This document shows, piece by piece, positions 43,755 to 53,035 of a stretch of 64,000 bases of DNA. Location of the stretch: NCBI GenBank assembly GCA_017459895.1, contig JAFUCA010000007.1:62001-126000 (forward strand), given 5' to 3'. Both the position numbers and the translations under genes were made by a program. The stretch comes from Bacillota bacterium (lineage in GTDB: Bacteria > Bacillota > Clostridia > Peptostreptococcales > Anaerovoracaceae). Each line of letters opens with the position of its first letter. Position 1 is the stretch's first letter. Under the pieces are notes generated by a model. The model saw only the letters and a list, made by a program, of their open reading frames with translations. It did no database searches and had not been told where the DNA came from.

Positions 43755-45113
43755 TTAGAGGCTGATCTTGCTGGTGTTCTTCCAGATGCCCATCTTCTCC
43801 GCCTGCTGGATCAGTTCTTCGCGGAAATCGGGGTGCGCGATGTTGATCAGAAGCTCCGCTCTCTCCCAGGTGTTCTTGCCCTTCAGGTTCGCGATGCCGT
43901 ACTCGGTGACGACGAAGTTGGTCGCGGTTCTCGGGGTGGTGACGATGCTGCCCTCCGTCAGCATCGGCTTGATCAGGGATTCCCGGGTGCCGTCCTTCTT
44001 GACTCTGGTGGACGGGGTGCACAGGAAGCTCTTGCCGCCCTTCGACGCATAGGCGCCGAGGACGAAGTCCAGCTGACCGCCGGTACCGCTGACCTGCTGG
44101 GTGCCCGCCGACTCCGAGCAGACCTGTCCGTACAGGTCGACCTGAATACAGCTGTTGACGGAGATGAAGTTGTCGATCTTCGCAACGGTGGCGATATTGT
44201 TGACGTAATCCACCGGAGCGCTGCAGCAGATCGGATTGTCATCGATAAAATCGTACAGCCGCTTGGTTCCTCCGGCGAAGGTGTAGACCGCCTTGCCCTT
44301 ATCCACCGGCTTGTTTCCGGTCAGCTTGCCCGCCTCGAACAGATCCACATAGGCATCGACGAACATCTCGGTGTGGGCGTTGATGTTCCGGACATCGGAA
44401 TCCGCCAGCATGCTGCCGATGCAGCCCGGCAACGCGCCGATTCCCAGCTGCAGCGTGCTGTGGGATCCGATCTGGGATACCACATATTCCGCAATGTATT
44501 TATCGATCTTCGTCGGCGGCTTGTTGAACAGCTCATCCATCGGAGAATTGGTGCCCTCGACGACGTAATCGATGCCGTAGAGGTTCAGCTGTGTCTGATG
44601 TCCGTGGGCGATGGGCATATTCTCATTGACCTCAACGATGACCTTCTTCGCGCTCTTGATGACGCCCCAGATGTCCGCGACCTGCGGCCCGATGTTGAAG
44701 TTGCCGTGCTCGTCCATCGGAGCCACCTGGAAGAACGCGATATCCACACCGCTGTCATTGTGCTGCCAGTAGACCGGCAGCTCGTTGAACATCATCGGGA
44801 TGTACCAGCAGCGGCCGTTCTTGCTCATCTCCCGGTCGAAGGAGCTGAAGTGCGCCGACGCGAACCGCACCTGTTCGTTGCTCTCGGTGGCAAGGTACGT
44901 CTCGAAGGGGGTGCTTCTTACACCGACGGTGCTGACGATCTCCACATTCCACAGTTCATCGGCCCTCTTGGCCAGCGCTTTATCGATATCCTTGACGGTG
45001 CCCAGACCCAGCCCGAAGTGGATCCGGCTGTTATTATGGACCATTTCGGCGGCCTCATCCGCCGTGATCAGTTTCTCTCTGTATCTCTCGTAGAGTTCTG
45101 AGGTCTTATACAT
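43755..45113 (-). CDS. Acetyl-CoA hydrolase/transferase family CoA-transferase (4-hydroxybutyrate/butyrate type)
   Basis: 452 residues. Family I CoA-transferase motifs: GLGLGTVKDIDKAL, QLGIGALPGCIGSML, INAHTEMFVDAYVDLFEAG, ESAGTQQVSGTGGQLDFVLGA, and VVTEYGIANLKGK. The length and motifs fit the clostridial 4-hydroxybutyrate or butyryl-CoA:acetate CoA-transferases, which move CoA between acyl-CoA and acetate in fermentation. Alone in its transcription unit with its own promoter and terminator. Exact acyl substrate cannot be fixed from sequence. Confidence 0.9.
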   Translation of the reverse strand: MYKTSELYERYREKLITADEAAEMVHNNSRIHFGLGLGTVKDIDKALAKRADELWNVEIVSTVGVRSTPFETYLATESNEQVRFASAHFSSFDREMSKNGRCWYIPMMFNELPVYWQHNDSGVDIAFFQVAPMDEHGNFNIGPQVADIWGVIKSAKKVIVEVNENMPIAHGHQTQLNLYGIDYVVEGTNSPMDELFNKPPTKIDKYIAEYVVSQIGSHSTLQLGIGALPGCIGSMLADSDVRNINAHTEMFVDAYVDLFEAGKLTGNKPVDKGKAVYTFAGGTKRLYDFIDDNPICCSAPVDYVNNIATVAKIDNFISVNSCIQVDLYGQVCSESAGTQQVSGTGGQLDFVLGAYASKGGKSFLCTPSTRVKKDGTRESLIKPMLTEGSIVTTPRTATNFVVTEYGIANLKGKNTWERAELLINIAHPDFREELIQQAEKMGIWKNTSKISL

Positions 45114-45154
45114 CTTCGTTCCTCCGTTACAGTATGGATAATGAATGTACCCTT

Positions 45155-45183
45155 ATTGTACGACGAACCTGCGGGAATGTAAA
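45155..45183 (-). promoter_or_regulatory. Promoter of the CoA-transferase gene
   Basis: TTTACA (45183-45178), 17 bp, TACAAT (45160-45155), GGAGG ahead of ATG 45113. It lies 15 bp past the adhesin stop, with no terminator seen between them. Confidence 0.7.
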
Positions 45184-45197
45184 TACTAATTTGTTAT

Positions 45198-48100
45198 TTA
45201 TTTAACAACTTTCGCCCTGCGGCCGAGGATCATGACCCCTGCCAGAAGCAGCGCCAGAAGTCCCAGGCAGATGTAGGGCATATACCGCGGATCCACACCC
45301 GTCGGCGATGGGATCAGCTGCTCCCGATTCAGGATCTTCAGGGTGAAGACCATCGTCCCATCCTCTGCGGCCTCACCGGTCAATTCCGCCCCCTCGGTAT
45401 CCGTCAGGGTAACGGCGCCGGTCTCACTGACGGTAAACCGGACCGGCTCCTCCGCCGGCACGCCGTACCCTTCCGGAACGCTCTTTTCCTTCAGGAAATA
45501 CGTGCCCGCATCCAGGGATTCATTGACCTCCGCAATGAGACCGTTTTCATCGGAAACCAGATCCTCATATCCGGCGATGGGCGTGTAATCGATGCTGGTC
45601 ACACCGTCCACCGTCACCTCCCGGTACAGGGCGAAGCGAGCCGACGGCAGCGCTTCCTCTGCGGCATCCCCCCGGACGATCCCCGCCTCCGTGCGCAGGC
45701 GGACCGGCCGGTTGCGGACCGTGATCACCGGCATTGCGTCTTCGTTTCCCTGGGTTACCTCCGCATCTTCTGATGCTCCGCTCACCTTCACCGTTCCGTC
45801 GTTTTTCATGCGGAACTGCAAAGGCTGCTGCAGCCCGTAGTAGGCAGCGGTCACGGTCTTCGGGGATTTCGTTTCCGTGAGCAGGTATTTCGTGCCGGTA
45901 TTCACATAGGCGATGGTGATCTGCCCGTTCTCATCCGAGACGTAGCTGTCCGCGCCGATGGGATTTCCCCGGGCATCGGTCAGGGTGAAGACCGCCCCCG
46001 CAAGGCCCCGGCCGGCGGCATCCTGCTTGATCAGACGGATGCCGTGGCGGGAATTGGTCACCGTGTCCGTGCGGACATTGTCTGCCGCCCCGGTGATCTT
46101 CCCTTCTTTGTAGCTGACCGCATACTCGTAGGCCGCTTCCTTCTGATCCTCCTTCGACTTCGCCGTGACCGAAAGGCTCCCTCCGCCATCGATCGCTGTT
46201 ACCCGGCAGCCCTCCGCCAAAGCAACCGCACCGCTGCTGCTGTCCGCCGTATAGTCCCCGTCCAGCGCCACCTCCCGGATCTCGTAATCCGAAAGGCTGC
46301 ACCCCTTCTTCAGGCTGTCCCAGTAATAGTAGACGGACGTCTGGGGAGCCTTCAGCACGCGGATGCTGTCCTTCTGCAGCTGATCCTTTACGAATACCGC
46401 GAAGAAGACATCTCCGTGGGACTGGGTGAAGCTGGCGTCGGACCAGTTCTTCTGAACCGTCAGACCGAAGCCCCGGCGGTTGTGCACTTCGATGGCCGGT
46501 GACTCATTCTCCCGGATGGTCCCAAGGTTGTCGCTGCCGTCCTTCGTAATGTAGGAATTCCCTTCCCGGGCATAGCCGATCAGCTGATAGCCCGCCGGCA
46601 CTTCCCCGGCCCGTTCCTCCACCTTGAACTGGGTCCCCACCAGCAGATCCCGCACCTCGACCCGGTACTCCGCGGGGATCTTGGAGATCGCTCCATTAAA
46701 GGAAGTCTGGAACGTCGCCTCCAGCCTTTGCTTATCCGAAAGCTGGCCGAAATCCGTCTCCCCCAGGGATACGAACCTCTGGTCCTCCGCATCCCAGCGG
46801 CAGTAGTTTCCTTCCGGATCCTTCACGCAGTAATCCTGCAGCGCCGCCGGAGCCAGCTCCGTATCGTTTTCTCCTCCCAACCAGAGGCGGAAGCTGAAGC
46901 CGGCAGGATCGTCTGTGATCAGCTGATCGCTCTCATCGTAGAGCTTCTTGGTGATGGTCAGCGTCCGCTTCGCCGCCGCGCTGACATGGTTGTCATAGAC
47001 GACCCTCTGGCGCTCGGACACTGGGGCCGCCGTCGTCTCATAATCCCTGCGGTTTGCGTCCGCCGTGGATTTCCCCTGGATCTCCCCGTCGTTGACCCGA
47101 ACTTCATCGTAGACCTGGGTGTTGAGCCCGCACTCGATGATCCGGTACCTGAGAGCGCCTTCCGGCAGAGAGATCGCCGCCGTCTGGCCCGGGGTCAGGA
47201 AGAATACATCCCTGTACTCCGAAGAGGCGCCCGCCGGAGTGAATTTCGCCGCGTACTTCACCGGCACATTGGTGTTCTGATAGCTGACGTTGATCCGGCT
47301 GGAGGTTTTCGTCTGTTCGCTGAGCCGCTTCCAGGAGGTGCCCCCATCCTTATCCTCGGACTCGTACAGAATCTGGTAGCCGTACTCCGCCAGCTTATAG
47401 TCCTTCTTGTCGGTTCCGGAGATCTGCTTGTTCAGCAAAATCCGGCCGGGCCTTACGGAAGACAGGTTGAACCGCATGTGCAGGTTGGAAGCGCCGCCGC
47501 CCCGCTCCATGAAAAAGATCTTCATGGTATGGGTGGAATACTCTTTGAAAATGTACTGACCCCGGCTGTTCTTTTCAAAAAGCTTGCCGATCTTCTCGTC
47601 GATCTGCTGCTCCGAAAGGCCCCGCTCCCGGAAGTTGCTCTCGAAGACCTCCTTCAGGGTCGTCTTCTTACCGTTGACCATGACCTCGCCGGTGCAGTAG
47701 TTGACGCTGCCCGGCAGGGCGCTGTGGATGCCGCCCAGATCGATCACCAGCTCGCCGTCAACATACAGCCAGAAGTCGTCGTCTCCGGTGAACTCGTAGA
47801 TGATGTCGTGCCCCCAGGCATCGTGGCCGTTTGGCGTCTGCACGAAGGCCGCCTCGATCTCAACGCCGAAGTAATAGTCCGGCTTCGGCACCAGATACAG
47901 CGGCTCGTACTTCCTGGGATCGTTGTCGGGCAGCGCCTTCAGATCCGCACTGTACAGGTTTTCCCCGTTGACGGAGGCCAGCTTCGACGGATCCAGATCG
48001 TTGTAGGGGAAGAACTGACCGTGCTTCAGGGAATTCTTGTTGGAATTATCCGCCGTTCCCAGCTCTTTGTATACCTTGAAATTCCCGTCCTCCTTCAGGC

Positions 48101-51100
48101 TGGCGAAATTCTGCGTGCTGTCGAATTCGTAGTAACCGCTGCCGCTGTAGGTGCTGCCCACGAAAAGGTGATTGACCTCCTGCCCGCCGGCGAACAGCTC
48201 GCCCAGCGAGCGGTCCGTCTTCGTGGCGAGAGGATACCCGTCCTCCTTCAGGTCGGTGGTGACCAGGCCGGAGTTGGCGTAGCTGACCGCGCCACCGGAA
48301 CTGTCGCCAAGGACTGCGTGCTGCTCCGCGGTCGTGTCCATGCCGCCGATCTTCGTAATATCGCTGTAGTTGGCCAGCTTCATAGTGATGCCGTACTGGG
48401 TGTGATCCACGGTCGGCGCCTCCGTCAGCGTCCCCGCCTCCGGCGCGTCCTGCATGACCGCGAAATAAAAGTCCTCCGCCTCCGCAAAGGGGCAGGAGAC
48501 GATTTTGCCGTCTTCCACCTTCAGTCCCGCGTAAGCGTAGTACGGATCATCCCACGCCACGATGGTGGAGTAGTAGTCTCCGTATTTGCGTCCGTTCAGG
48601 TTGATCCCCACCGGATCGAAGCTCAGATACTGTCCCCCGCCGATCTGGGGCGCGATGAACCGGCCGGAATAGGGATTCTTCAGGTCATAGTAGTTGTTCG
48701 GCTCCCCCGTATCCTCGTAGTAGTATTCGGTGAAGCTCCAGAGCAGGGTATTGATTTTGCTGCCGACCCACTGGATCGCGTCTCCGCTCTCATAGCAGGG
48801 AACCAGACTTCCGTCGTGATCGACGGCGTAGAACACGTATCGCTTCGCGTCATCGTCCCAGGTTCTGGTATAGATGATGACCCGGGAGCCGCCCGCCACC
48901 GCCTCCGTATCGCTGACGCTGACCTTGCTGGCGGAGTAGACTACGAAATCATCCTCGCTCATGGACGATGGCTCGGTGAAATACAGATAGAGCTTCCCGG
49001 AGGTGCTGCTGTCCGCCGCGGTCTTAAATCCATTCGTTCCTTCCCAGCTGACGGCACGGTCGCCTGCCACCAGCCGGAGCCTTCCGGCGTATTCTCCGGT
49101 GCCGAAGACCGCCTGCAAAGCGCTGGCGCCTTCCTCATCCGTCAGGGACAGGCCGCCGGCCTCCGCCTTCAGATACTTCGTCTGCCCGTCCACATCAGCG
49201 GACAGGGTATAGAGATCCCCGGACACCAGATGGAATGTCCACATGGTGATATCCGCATCCCGGGCCACGTACAGCGTCTCGCTGCGGTTCATCGGATTGA
49301 CGCGGACCGCCAGCGACTGGGAGCGGAGGGCAGCGGTGTTCTTCTCCGAAGCCATCAGAGCTTCTCCCGACGTCCCGTTGCTGTAATTCATCAGTCCCCG
49401 GACGGCTCCGTCCAGACCGTAGGGATCATCGGTGACGCTTAATGAAGATACGAAGACCATCGAAAACCGGCAGTTGCCCGCGTTCTTATTGTCGGTGTAC
49501 AGACGCAGTCCGCTGCCGCCGCCGGAATGCTGCAGCCACTTGTTCTCCGCGGCGGATTTGATCTCGAAGGTCCCTCCGGGCGTCTCGGTGATCGTAAACA
49601 GGGTCCCCTCTGTCTCGGAAAGACCCACCAGATTGCCCCCGGTATTCCGGATGTACTGTTTCACGTCCTCCGTCATCGTATAGATCCGCCAGGCCCCGCC
49701 GTCCGCTGCTTCAAAGAACCAGGGACAGGCGCCGCTGATATTCGTCGTCTCGTTGAAGGCGCTGTTTGCGTTCAGGGTGTTCTGGATGTAGTAGTTATTC
49801 TGGGTCCCCCGGGTGACGGACAGATAGAAGCCATCCGCGGCCTCCGCCCCGGTCAGCTTCTCCAGCGCATCCGCTGTCCGGATCTGAGGCTCAAAGGGCT
49901 GCGGGCCCTGCACGATGGCATAGACGCTGAATCCGGAAGCTTCAAACAGGACCTTGCCATCCTCTACGGTAACATCCCGGATCTCCTCCGCCGCCCCGTC
50001 CTCCGGCAGATGCCCTTCCAGGGTCACGTTGTCACAGATCAGTGTCTGCTCCTTCAGTACCGCAGCTTCGCCTTCGGCATCGGCTTCCTCTTCGGCTTCT
50101 GTTTCGGCTTCCTCTTCATAGGCTCCCGCTGCCAGATCCGTCGCGTTCGCAAACACCTCGTCCCCGCCGGTCACGGCAGCATAAGCCAGGACGTCATCCA
50201 CGCTGCAGCGGTACGCCTGAACCCGGCCAGCCTTTGCATCAGGCGCAGCACCGATCACGCGGATGCTGTCTTCACCCCCGGCCGTGACGATGGCCGCCCG
50301 GGCGCTCTTTTTCCCTTCCGGTTCGCTGACATTCAAAAAGACCAGATCGCCGGATTTCGGCTGGTATTCTTCTCCGGAAAGCAGCCGGTCTTCGCTGCGC
50401 AGTTTCCGGATCCACTGAACCGTGTCGGCATCCGCCGGGGCCGCCGGATGCTCCGCCAGAACGTCAAATGCCCCCGCATAGTGCAGGGTGAACAGCGCGA
50501 ATTCCGCATCCCAGGGATCCGCATAGGGCTCCCCCAGGAATGCGCCGTAGCGTGTCCATGCACCGTCTTCCCCGGCCGCTCTGGCCTCCTTCGCATCCTC
50601 CTGATAATCGATCTGAGACCTTGCAACCGCCAGGATCGCTGCCCGCAGACTCTCCGGAAGCTCCTTCGGCAGGGTCTTTTCCCAGTCCGCCCGGCTCTCC
50701 GGCGCCTGTGCCGGCTCTTCTGCGGTTTCCTCCTGCGGCTTCTCCGCAGGGGCTTCTGCGAACGTTTCTTCCTTCTCGTCGGCTTCCTGCGCCGGTTCCT
50801 CCGGCTCATTTCCCGCTTCCTGTCCGGAATCGATGCTGTCCTTCGGTTCCTCCTCTGCCTGTGTCTGGCTGGCATCTTCTTCCTCTGACGCCTCCTCCGG
50901 CTCAAATTCCGCCAGCGGCGCCGGCTCATCCTCCAGCTCCACCGCCGGCTCCTCCGGGATCTGCCGCGTCATTTCCTCCGCCGCGATCAGGTGATCGACC
51001 TGTGCCAGCTGGGCGCTCCGCTTCAGCGCGGTTTCCCAGCTCTTTGCCTCGGATCCCGCCATCCACCGGGGCAGCTGAACGCTGAACAGATCCGGCAGCG

Positions 51101-51245
51101 GCCGTCCGGCCTTCACGGCGTAATGCAAAGGCTGGCTCTGAGAATCGGATCCGCCTGCCTGCTGCGCTGCTGCCGCGGAGGCCCCCAGGGCCAGGATCCC
51201 GCAGACCGCCAGTATGACTGCTATGAGCCGGTATCTATTCTTCAT
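45198..51245 (-). CDS. Giant pilus-locus adhesin with inactive CHAP-like domain, fibro-slime/PA14-like core and Cna-B repeats
   Basis: 2015 residues; ATG 51245 overlaps the sortase gene by 11 bp and follows GGAGGAG. Signal peptide 1-28, then an acidic disordered stretch (~85-190). Residues ~195-365 look like a CHAP domain (ARSQIDYQED, YGAFLGEPYADPW, GDLVFLNV) in which the catalytic Cys position reads PWDAEF and the His position reads RAAIV. Trefoil-like repeats follow, then GDDDFWLYVDG...DLGGIHS (~1152). At least five Cna-B-like domains follow (NKQISG ~1268, ITKKLYD ~1428, VQKNWSD ~1595, LIKQDAAGRGLAGAVF ~1738, ~1852). The C-terminus is PSPTGVDPRYMP, a hydrophobic helix, GRRAK. Probably the pilus tip or ancillary subunit. 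Confidence 0.88.
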   Translation of the reverse strand: MKNRYRLIAVILAVCGILALGASAAAAQQAGGSDSQSQPLHYAVKAGRPLPDLFSVQLPRWMAGSEAKSWETALKRSAQLAQVDHLIAAEEMTRQIPEEPAVELEDEPAPLAEFEPEEASEEEDASQTQAEEEPKDSIDSGQEAGNEPEEPAQEADEKEETFAEAPAEKPQEETAEEPAQAPESRADWEKTLPKELPESLRAAILAVARSQIDYQEDAKEARAAGEDGAWTRYGAFLGEPYADPWDAEFALFTLHYAGAFDVLAEHPAAPADADTVQWIRKLRSEDRLLSGEEYQPKSGDLVFLNVSEPEGKKSARAAIVTAGGEDSIRVIGAAPDAKAGRVQAYRCSVDDVLAYAAVTGGDEVFANATDLAAGAYEEEAETEAEEEADAEGEAAVLKEQTLICDNVTLEGHLPEDGAAEEIRDVTVEDGKVLFEASGFSVYAIVQGPQPFEPQIRTADALEKLTGAEAADGFYLSVTRGTQNNYYIQNTLNANSAFNETTNISGACPWFFEAADGGAWRIYTMTEDVKQYIRNTGGNLVGLSETEGTLFTITETPGGTFEIKSAAENKWLQHSGGGSGLRLYTDNKNAGNCRFSMVFVSSLSVTDDPYGLDGAVRGLMNYSNGTSGEALMASEKNTAALRSQSLAVRVNPMNRSETLYVARDADITMWTFHLVSGDLYTLSADVDGQTKYLKAEAGGLSLTDEEGASALQAVFGTGEYAGRLRLVAGDRAVSWEGTNGFKTAADSSTSGKLYLYFTEPSSMSEDDFVVYSASKVSVSDTEAVAGGSRVIIYTRTWDDDAKRYVFYAVDHDGSLVPCYESGDAIQWVGSKINTLLWSFTEYYYEDTGEPNNYYDLKNPYSGRFIAPQIGGGQYLSFDPVGINLNGRKYGDYYSTIVAWDDPYYAYAGLKVEDGKIVSCPFAEAEDFYFAVMQDAPEAGTLTEAPTVDHTQYGITMKLANYSDITKIGGMDTTAEQHAVLGDSSGGAVSYANSGLVTTDLKEDGYPLATKTDRSLGELFAGGQEVNHLFVGSTYSGSGYYEFDSTQNFASLKEDGNFKVYKELGTADNSNKNSLKHGQFFPYNDLDPSKLASVNGENLYSADLKALPDNDPRKYEPLYLVPKPDYYFGVEIEAAFVQTPNGHDAWGHDIIYEFTGDDDFWLYVDGELVIDLGGIHSALPGSVNYCTGEVMVNGKKTTLKEVFESNFRERGLSEQQIDEKIGKLFEKNSRGQYIFKEYSTHTMKIFFMERGGGASNLHMRFNLSSVRPGRILLNKQISGTDKKDYKLAEYGYQILYESEDKDGGTSWKRLSEQTKTSSRINVSYQNTNVPVKYAAKFTPAGASSEYRDVFFLTPGQTAAISLPEGALRYRIIECGLNTQVYDEVRVNDGEIQGKSTADANRRDYETTAAPVSERQRVVYDNHVSAAAKRTLTITKKLYDESDQLITDDPAGFSFRLWLGGENDTELAPAALQDYCVKDPEGNYCRWDAEDQRFVSLGETDFGQLSDKQRLEATFQTSFNGAISKIPAEYRVEVRDLLVGTQFKVEERAGEVPAGYQLIGYAREGNSYITKDGSDNLGTIRENESPAIEVHNRRGFGLTVQKNWSDASFTQSHGDVFFAVFVKDQLQKDSIRVLKAPQTSVYYYWDSLKKGCSLSDYEIREVALDGDYTADSSSGAVALAEGCRVTAIDGGGSLSVTAKSKEDQKEAAYEYAVSYKEGKITGAADNVRTDTVTNSRHGIRLIKQDAAGRGLAGAVFTLTDARGNPIGADSYVSDENGQITIAYVNTGTKYLLTETKSPKTVTAAYYGLQQPLQFRMKNDGTVKVSGASEDAEVTQGNEDAMPVITVRNRPVRLRTEAGIVRGDAAEEALPSARFALYREVTVDGVTSIDYTPIAGYEDLVSDENGLIAEVNESLDAGTYFLKEKSVPEGYGVPAEEPVRFTVSETGAVTLTDTEGAELTGEAAEDGTMVFTLKILNREQLIPSPTGVDPRYMPYICLGLLALLLAGVMILGRRAKVVK

Positions 51246-52425
51246 CGGAATTCTCCTCCTGCTTCTGACGGGGATTGTACCTGATCAGATAAACGTCGAC
51301 GAACCATGTGACCGCAAACAGCAGAATCATCAGCAGCGTCCAGCGGTCAATGATGACCATCGGCTGCAGGATGTCCTCGGTCCAGAAGAACCAGAACACC
51401 GCGAATACCGTGACGATCAACTGGATCAGCACGCCGATGCGCCGCCGGTTCCGTGTCTTCCCCATATCCTGCTGCTCCTGCGGAGAGGGCGTCTGCCGGC
51501 TCTCCTTTCGCAGGCTTCTGTATTTCCTGCGGATCTGCCGCAGCGGCAGCAGAACGATCAGGCACATGACCGCGCAGATCAGGTTCAGCAGCGCCCAGTG
51601 ATCCGCCTCGCCGTGTCCCCAGACCGCCAGCGGAACGGCATCATCCCCAAACAGTTCCTCCGGCAGGGGCTCGGTCCTCGGCTTCATCGTTGCCAGCAAA
51701 AGCTGACGTCCGTTGGTCTGCGCATCCGCGCAGGTGCTGAGGGCAATGAGCTGCATGCCGGCGGCCTTTTCGATATCAAACTCCGGGTCCCACTGCACCG
51801 ACAGGGATTTCGCGTAACGAAGAAGCTCCGAAATCTCCTCTGTGCTGCGGTCGCCTGCGGAATAGATCTTCGTATCGTAGGCATCCGCCGACAGCCGGGC
51901 GAATACCTGCAGATCGTAGACCCCTCTGGTCGTGATCAGGTAGCCGGTTCTGTGCGCATTGAAATAGCCCTCGTCCCCGTATTGTTCGATGTCACCGAAC
52001 ATGGCGCCGTTGTCCATATGGTGCCCGTAGATCAGATTGAAGGAGTTGGTAAAATCGCCGGAATTGGAGCTGGCCAGATAGATCGCTCCGGTCAGGCTGC
52101 TTTTGCCGTAAATATCCTTCATGGAATACTCCAGATCATCCTTGCCCTGCACCACCGGATAGTCGATATGGGTCCCCTTCATCATCAGCCACGCGCAGGT
52201 GTCCGCGTTGATCTCCTGCAGTTCCTCGAAGGACGGCTCCTCACCTTCGGTCACCTCCGGCCGGTACTGGGCCAGATCCCGGGAACTGAATGCCGCCTGA
52301 TTGGTGTAAACCGTATCATACAGCACGAATCCGCTGTAAGCGACCATACCGGCAACAACGATCGTGGTTACGACCGTGAGCACTTTGGTTCCGTATAAAG
52401 CTATCAGTGCTGCGAGCCGATGCAT
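51235..52425 (-). CDS. srtB: Class B sortase with extra C-terminal membrane domain
   Basis: 396 residues. N-terminal anchor helix (~12-38), then a class B sortase domain: VVQGKDDLEYSMKDI, FNLIYGHHMDNGAMFGDI (catalytic His), LIALSTCADAQTNGRQLLLA (Cys and Arg). Unlike usual sortases it continues for ~120 residues with about three further membrane helices (WALLNLICAVMCLIVLL, IGVLIQLIVTVFAVFWFFW, LLMILLFAVTWFVDVYLI) separated by a charged loop. In the streptococcal FCT locus a class B-like sortase polymerises pilin; here it should join pilin (SPTNV) and adhesin (SPTGV). Confidence 0.92.
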   Translation of the reverse strand: MHRLAALIALYGTKVLTVVTTIVVAGMVAYSGFVLYDTVYTNQAAFSSRDLAQYRPEVTEGEEPSFEELQEINADTCAWLMMKGTHIDYPVVQGKDDLEYSMKDIYGKSSLTGAIYLASSNSGDFTNSFNLIYGHHMDNGAMFGDIEQYGDEGYFNAHRTGYLITTRGVYDLQVFARLSADAYDTKIYSAGDRSTEEISELLRYAKSLSVQWDPEFDIEKAAGMQLIALSTCADAQTNGRQLLLATMKPRTEPLPEELFGDDAVPLAVWGHGEADHWALLNLICAVMCLIVLLPLRQIRRKYRSLRKESRQTPSPQEQQDMGKTRNRRRIGVLIQLIVTVFAVFWFFWTEDILQPMVIIDRWTLLMILLFAVTWFVDVYLIRYNPRQKQEENSDEE

Positions 52426-52440
52426 GGCTTCTCCTCTCCG

Positions 52441-52974
52441 CTACAGATTGCTGCGGCGCATCACGGTGATGACTGTACCGTCCAGTTCGCTGTAGCTGAC
52501 TGGTCCGAAATACCGGCTGTCCTCGGATCCCTGCCGCTGATCCGCCAGAATGAAGCACTGGCCGGCGCCCAGAGTCAGGGGGAATTTCGTAAATCCCTCC
52601 AGCGGATACGTTTCATAAAAAATATTGGACTCGATCATATTGTACCCGTTGACTTTCACGACGTTGTCCTTCGTGATCTCCACCGTATCCCCCTGCACGG
52701 CGATGACTCTGCCGACATACTTCGTATCGTTCTTCTCATAGACGACGATGTCCTGGGATTTCGGGTCTTTATCCAGGCGGTAGTACAGCAGGAGGTCACC
52801 GGAATCGATCCGCGGGTACATGTCCGCGCCGGGCATCGTCGTGACGCCGATGATGTGCGCAAACAGAACGTACAGGACGACCACGAAGATCAGCACCTGC
52901 ATCGCAAACCACTGAACATCGTTCATGCCCTTTCGCTTCTGTCTCTTCGATTTCTTCTTCTCCTGCTCCGCCAT
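52441..52974 (-). CDS. SipA-like signal peptidase I homologue without the Ser/Lys dyad
   Basis: 177 residues: basic N-terminus, one membrane helix (~22-45), then the SPase I fold. Where active enzymes have G-x-S-M-x-P the protein reads GADMYP, and where they have YVKRVIGLPGD it reads YVGRVIAVQGD, so Ser is Asp and Lys is Gly. Later boxes are intact (LADQRQGSEDSRYFGPV). The same two replacements are known in SipA of the Streptococcus pyogenes FCT pilus locus, a pilus assembly factor. It is 16 bp upstream of the sortase gene and has its own promoter with a direct-repeat operator. Confidence 0.88.
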   Translation of the reverse strand: MAEQEKKKSKRQKRKGMNDVQWFAMQVLIFVVVLYVLFAHIIGVTTMPGADMYPRIDSGDLLLYYRLDKDPKSQDIVVYEKNDTKYVGRVIAVQGDTVEITKDNVVKVNGYNMIESNIFYETYPLEGFTKFPLTLGAGQCFILADQRQGSEDSRYFGPVSYSELDGTVITVMRRSNL

Positions 52975-53001
52975 CCGGTCTTCCTCCTGTCTTCTGTTCC
53001 T

Positions 53002-53035
53002 ATTATAAGGAATGACCGGTCAATAAACCGGTCAA
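53002..53035 (-). promoter_or_regulatory. Regulator-dependent promoter of sipA-like/srtB/adhesin genes
   Basis: Minus strand: TTGACC-GGTTTA-TTGACCGG (53035-53016), then 8 nt, TATAAT (53007-53002). Two hexamers 12 bp apart, the second ending 10 bp before the -10, exactly as at the pilin promoter. No separate -35. It overlaps the stop codon of the phosphatase gene. Confidence 0.8.

Noticed and set aside
52441..52974. Active signal peptidase I
   Set aside because: Both catalytic residues are replaced (GADMYP, YVGRV), so the SipA-like call is preferred.
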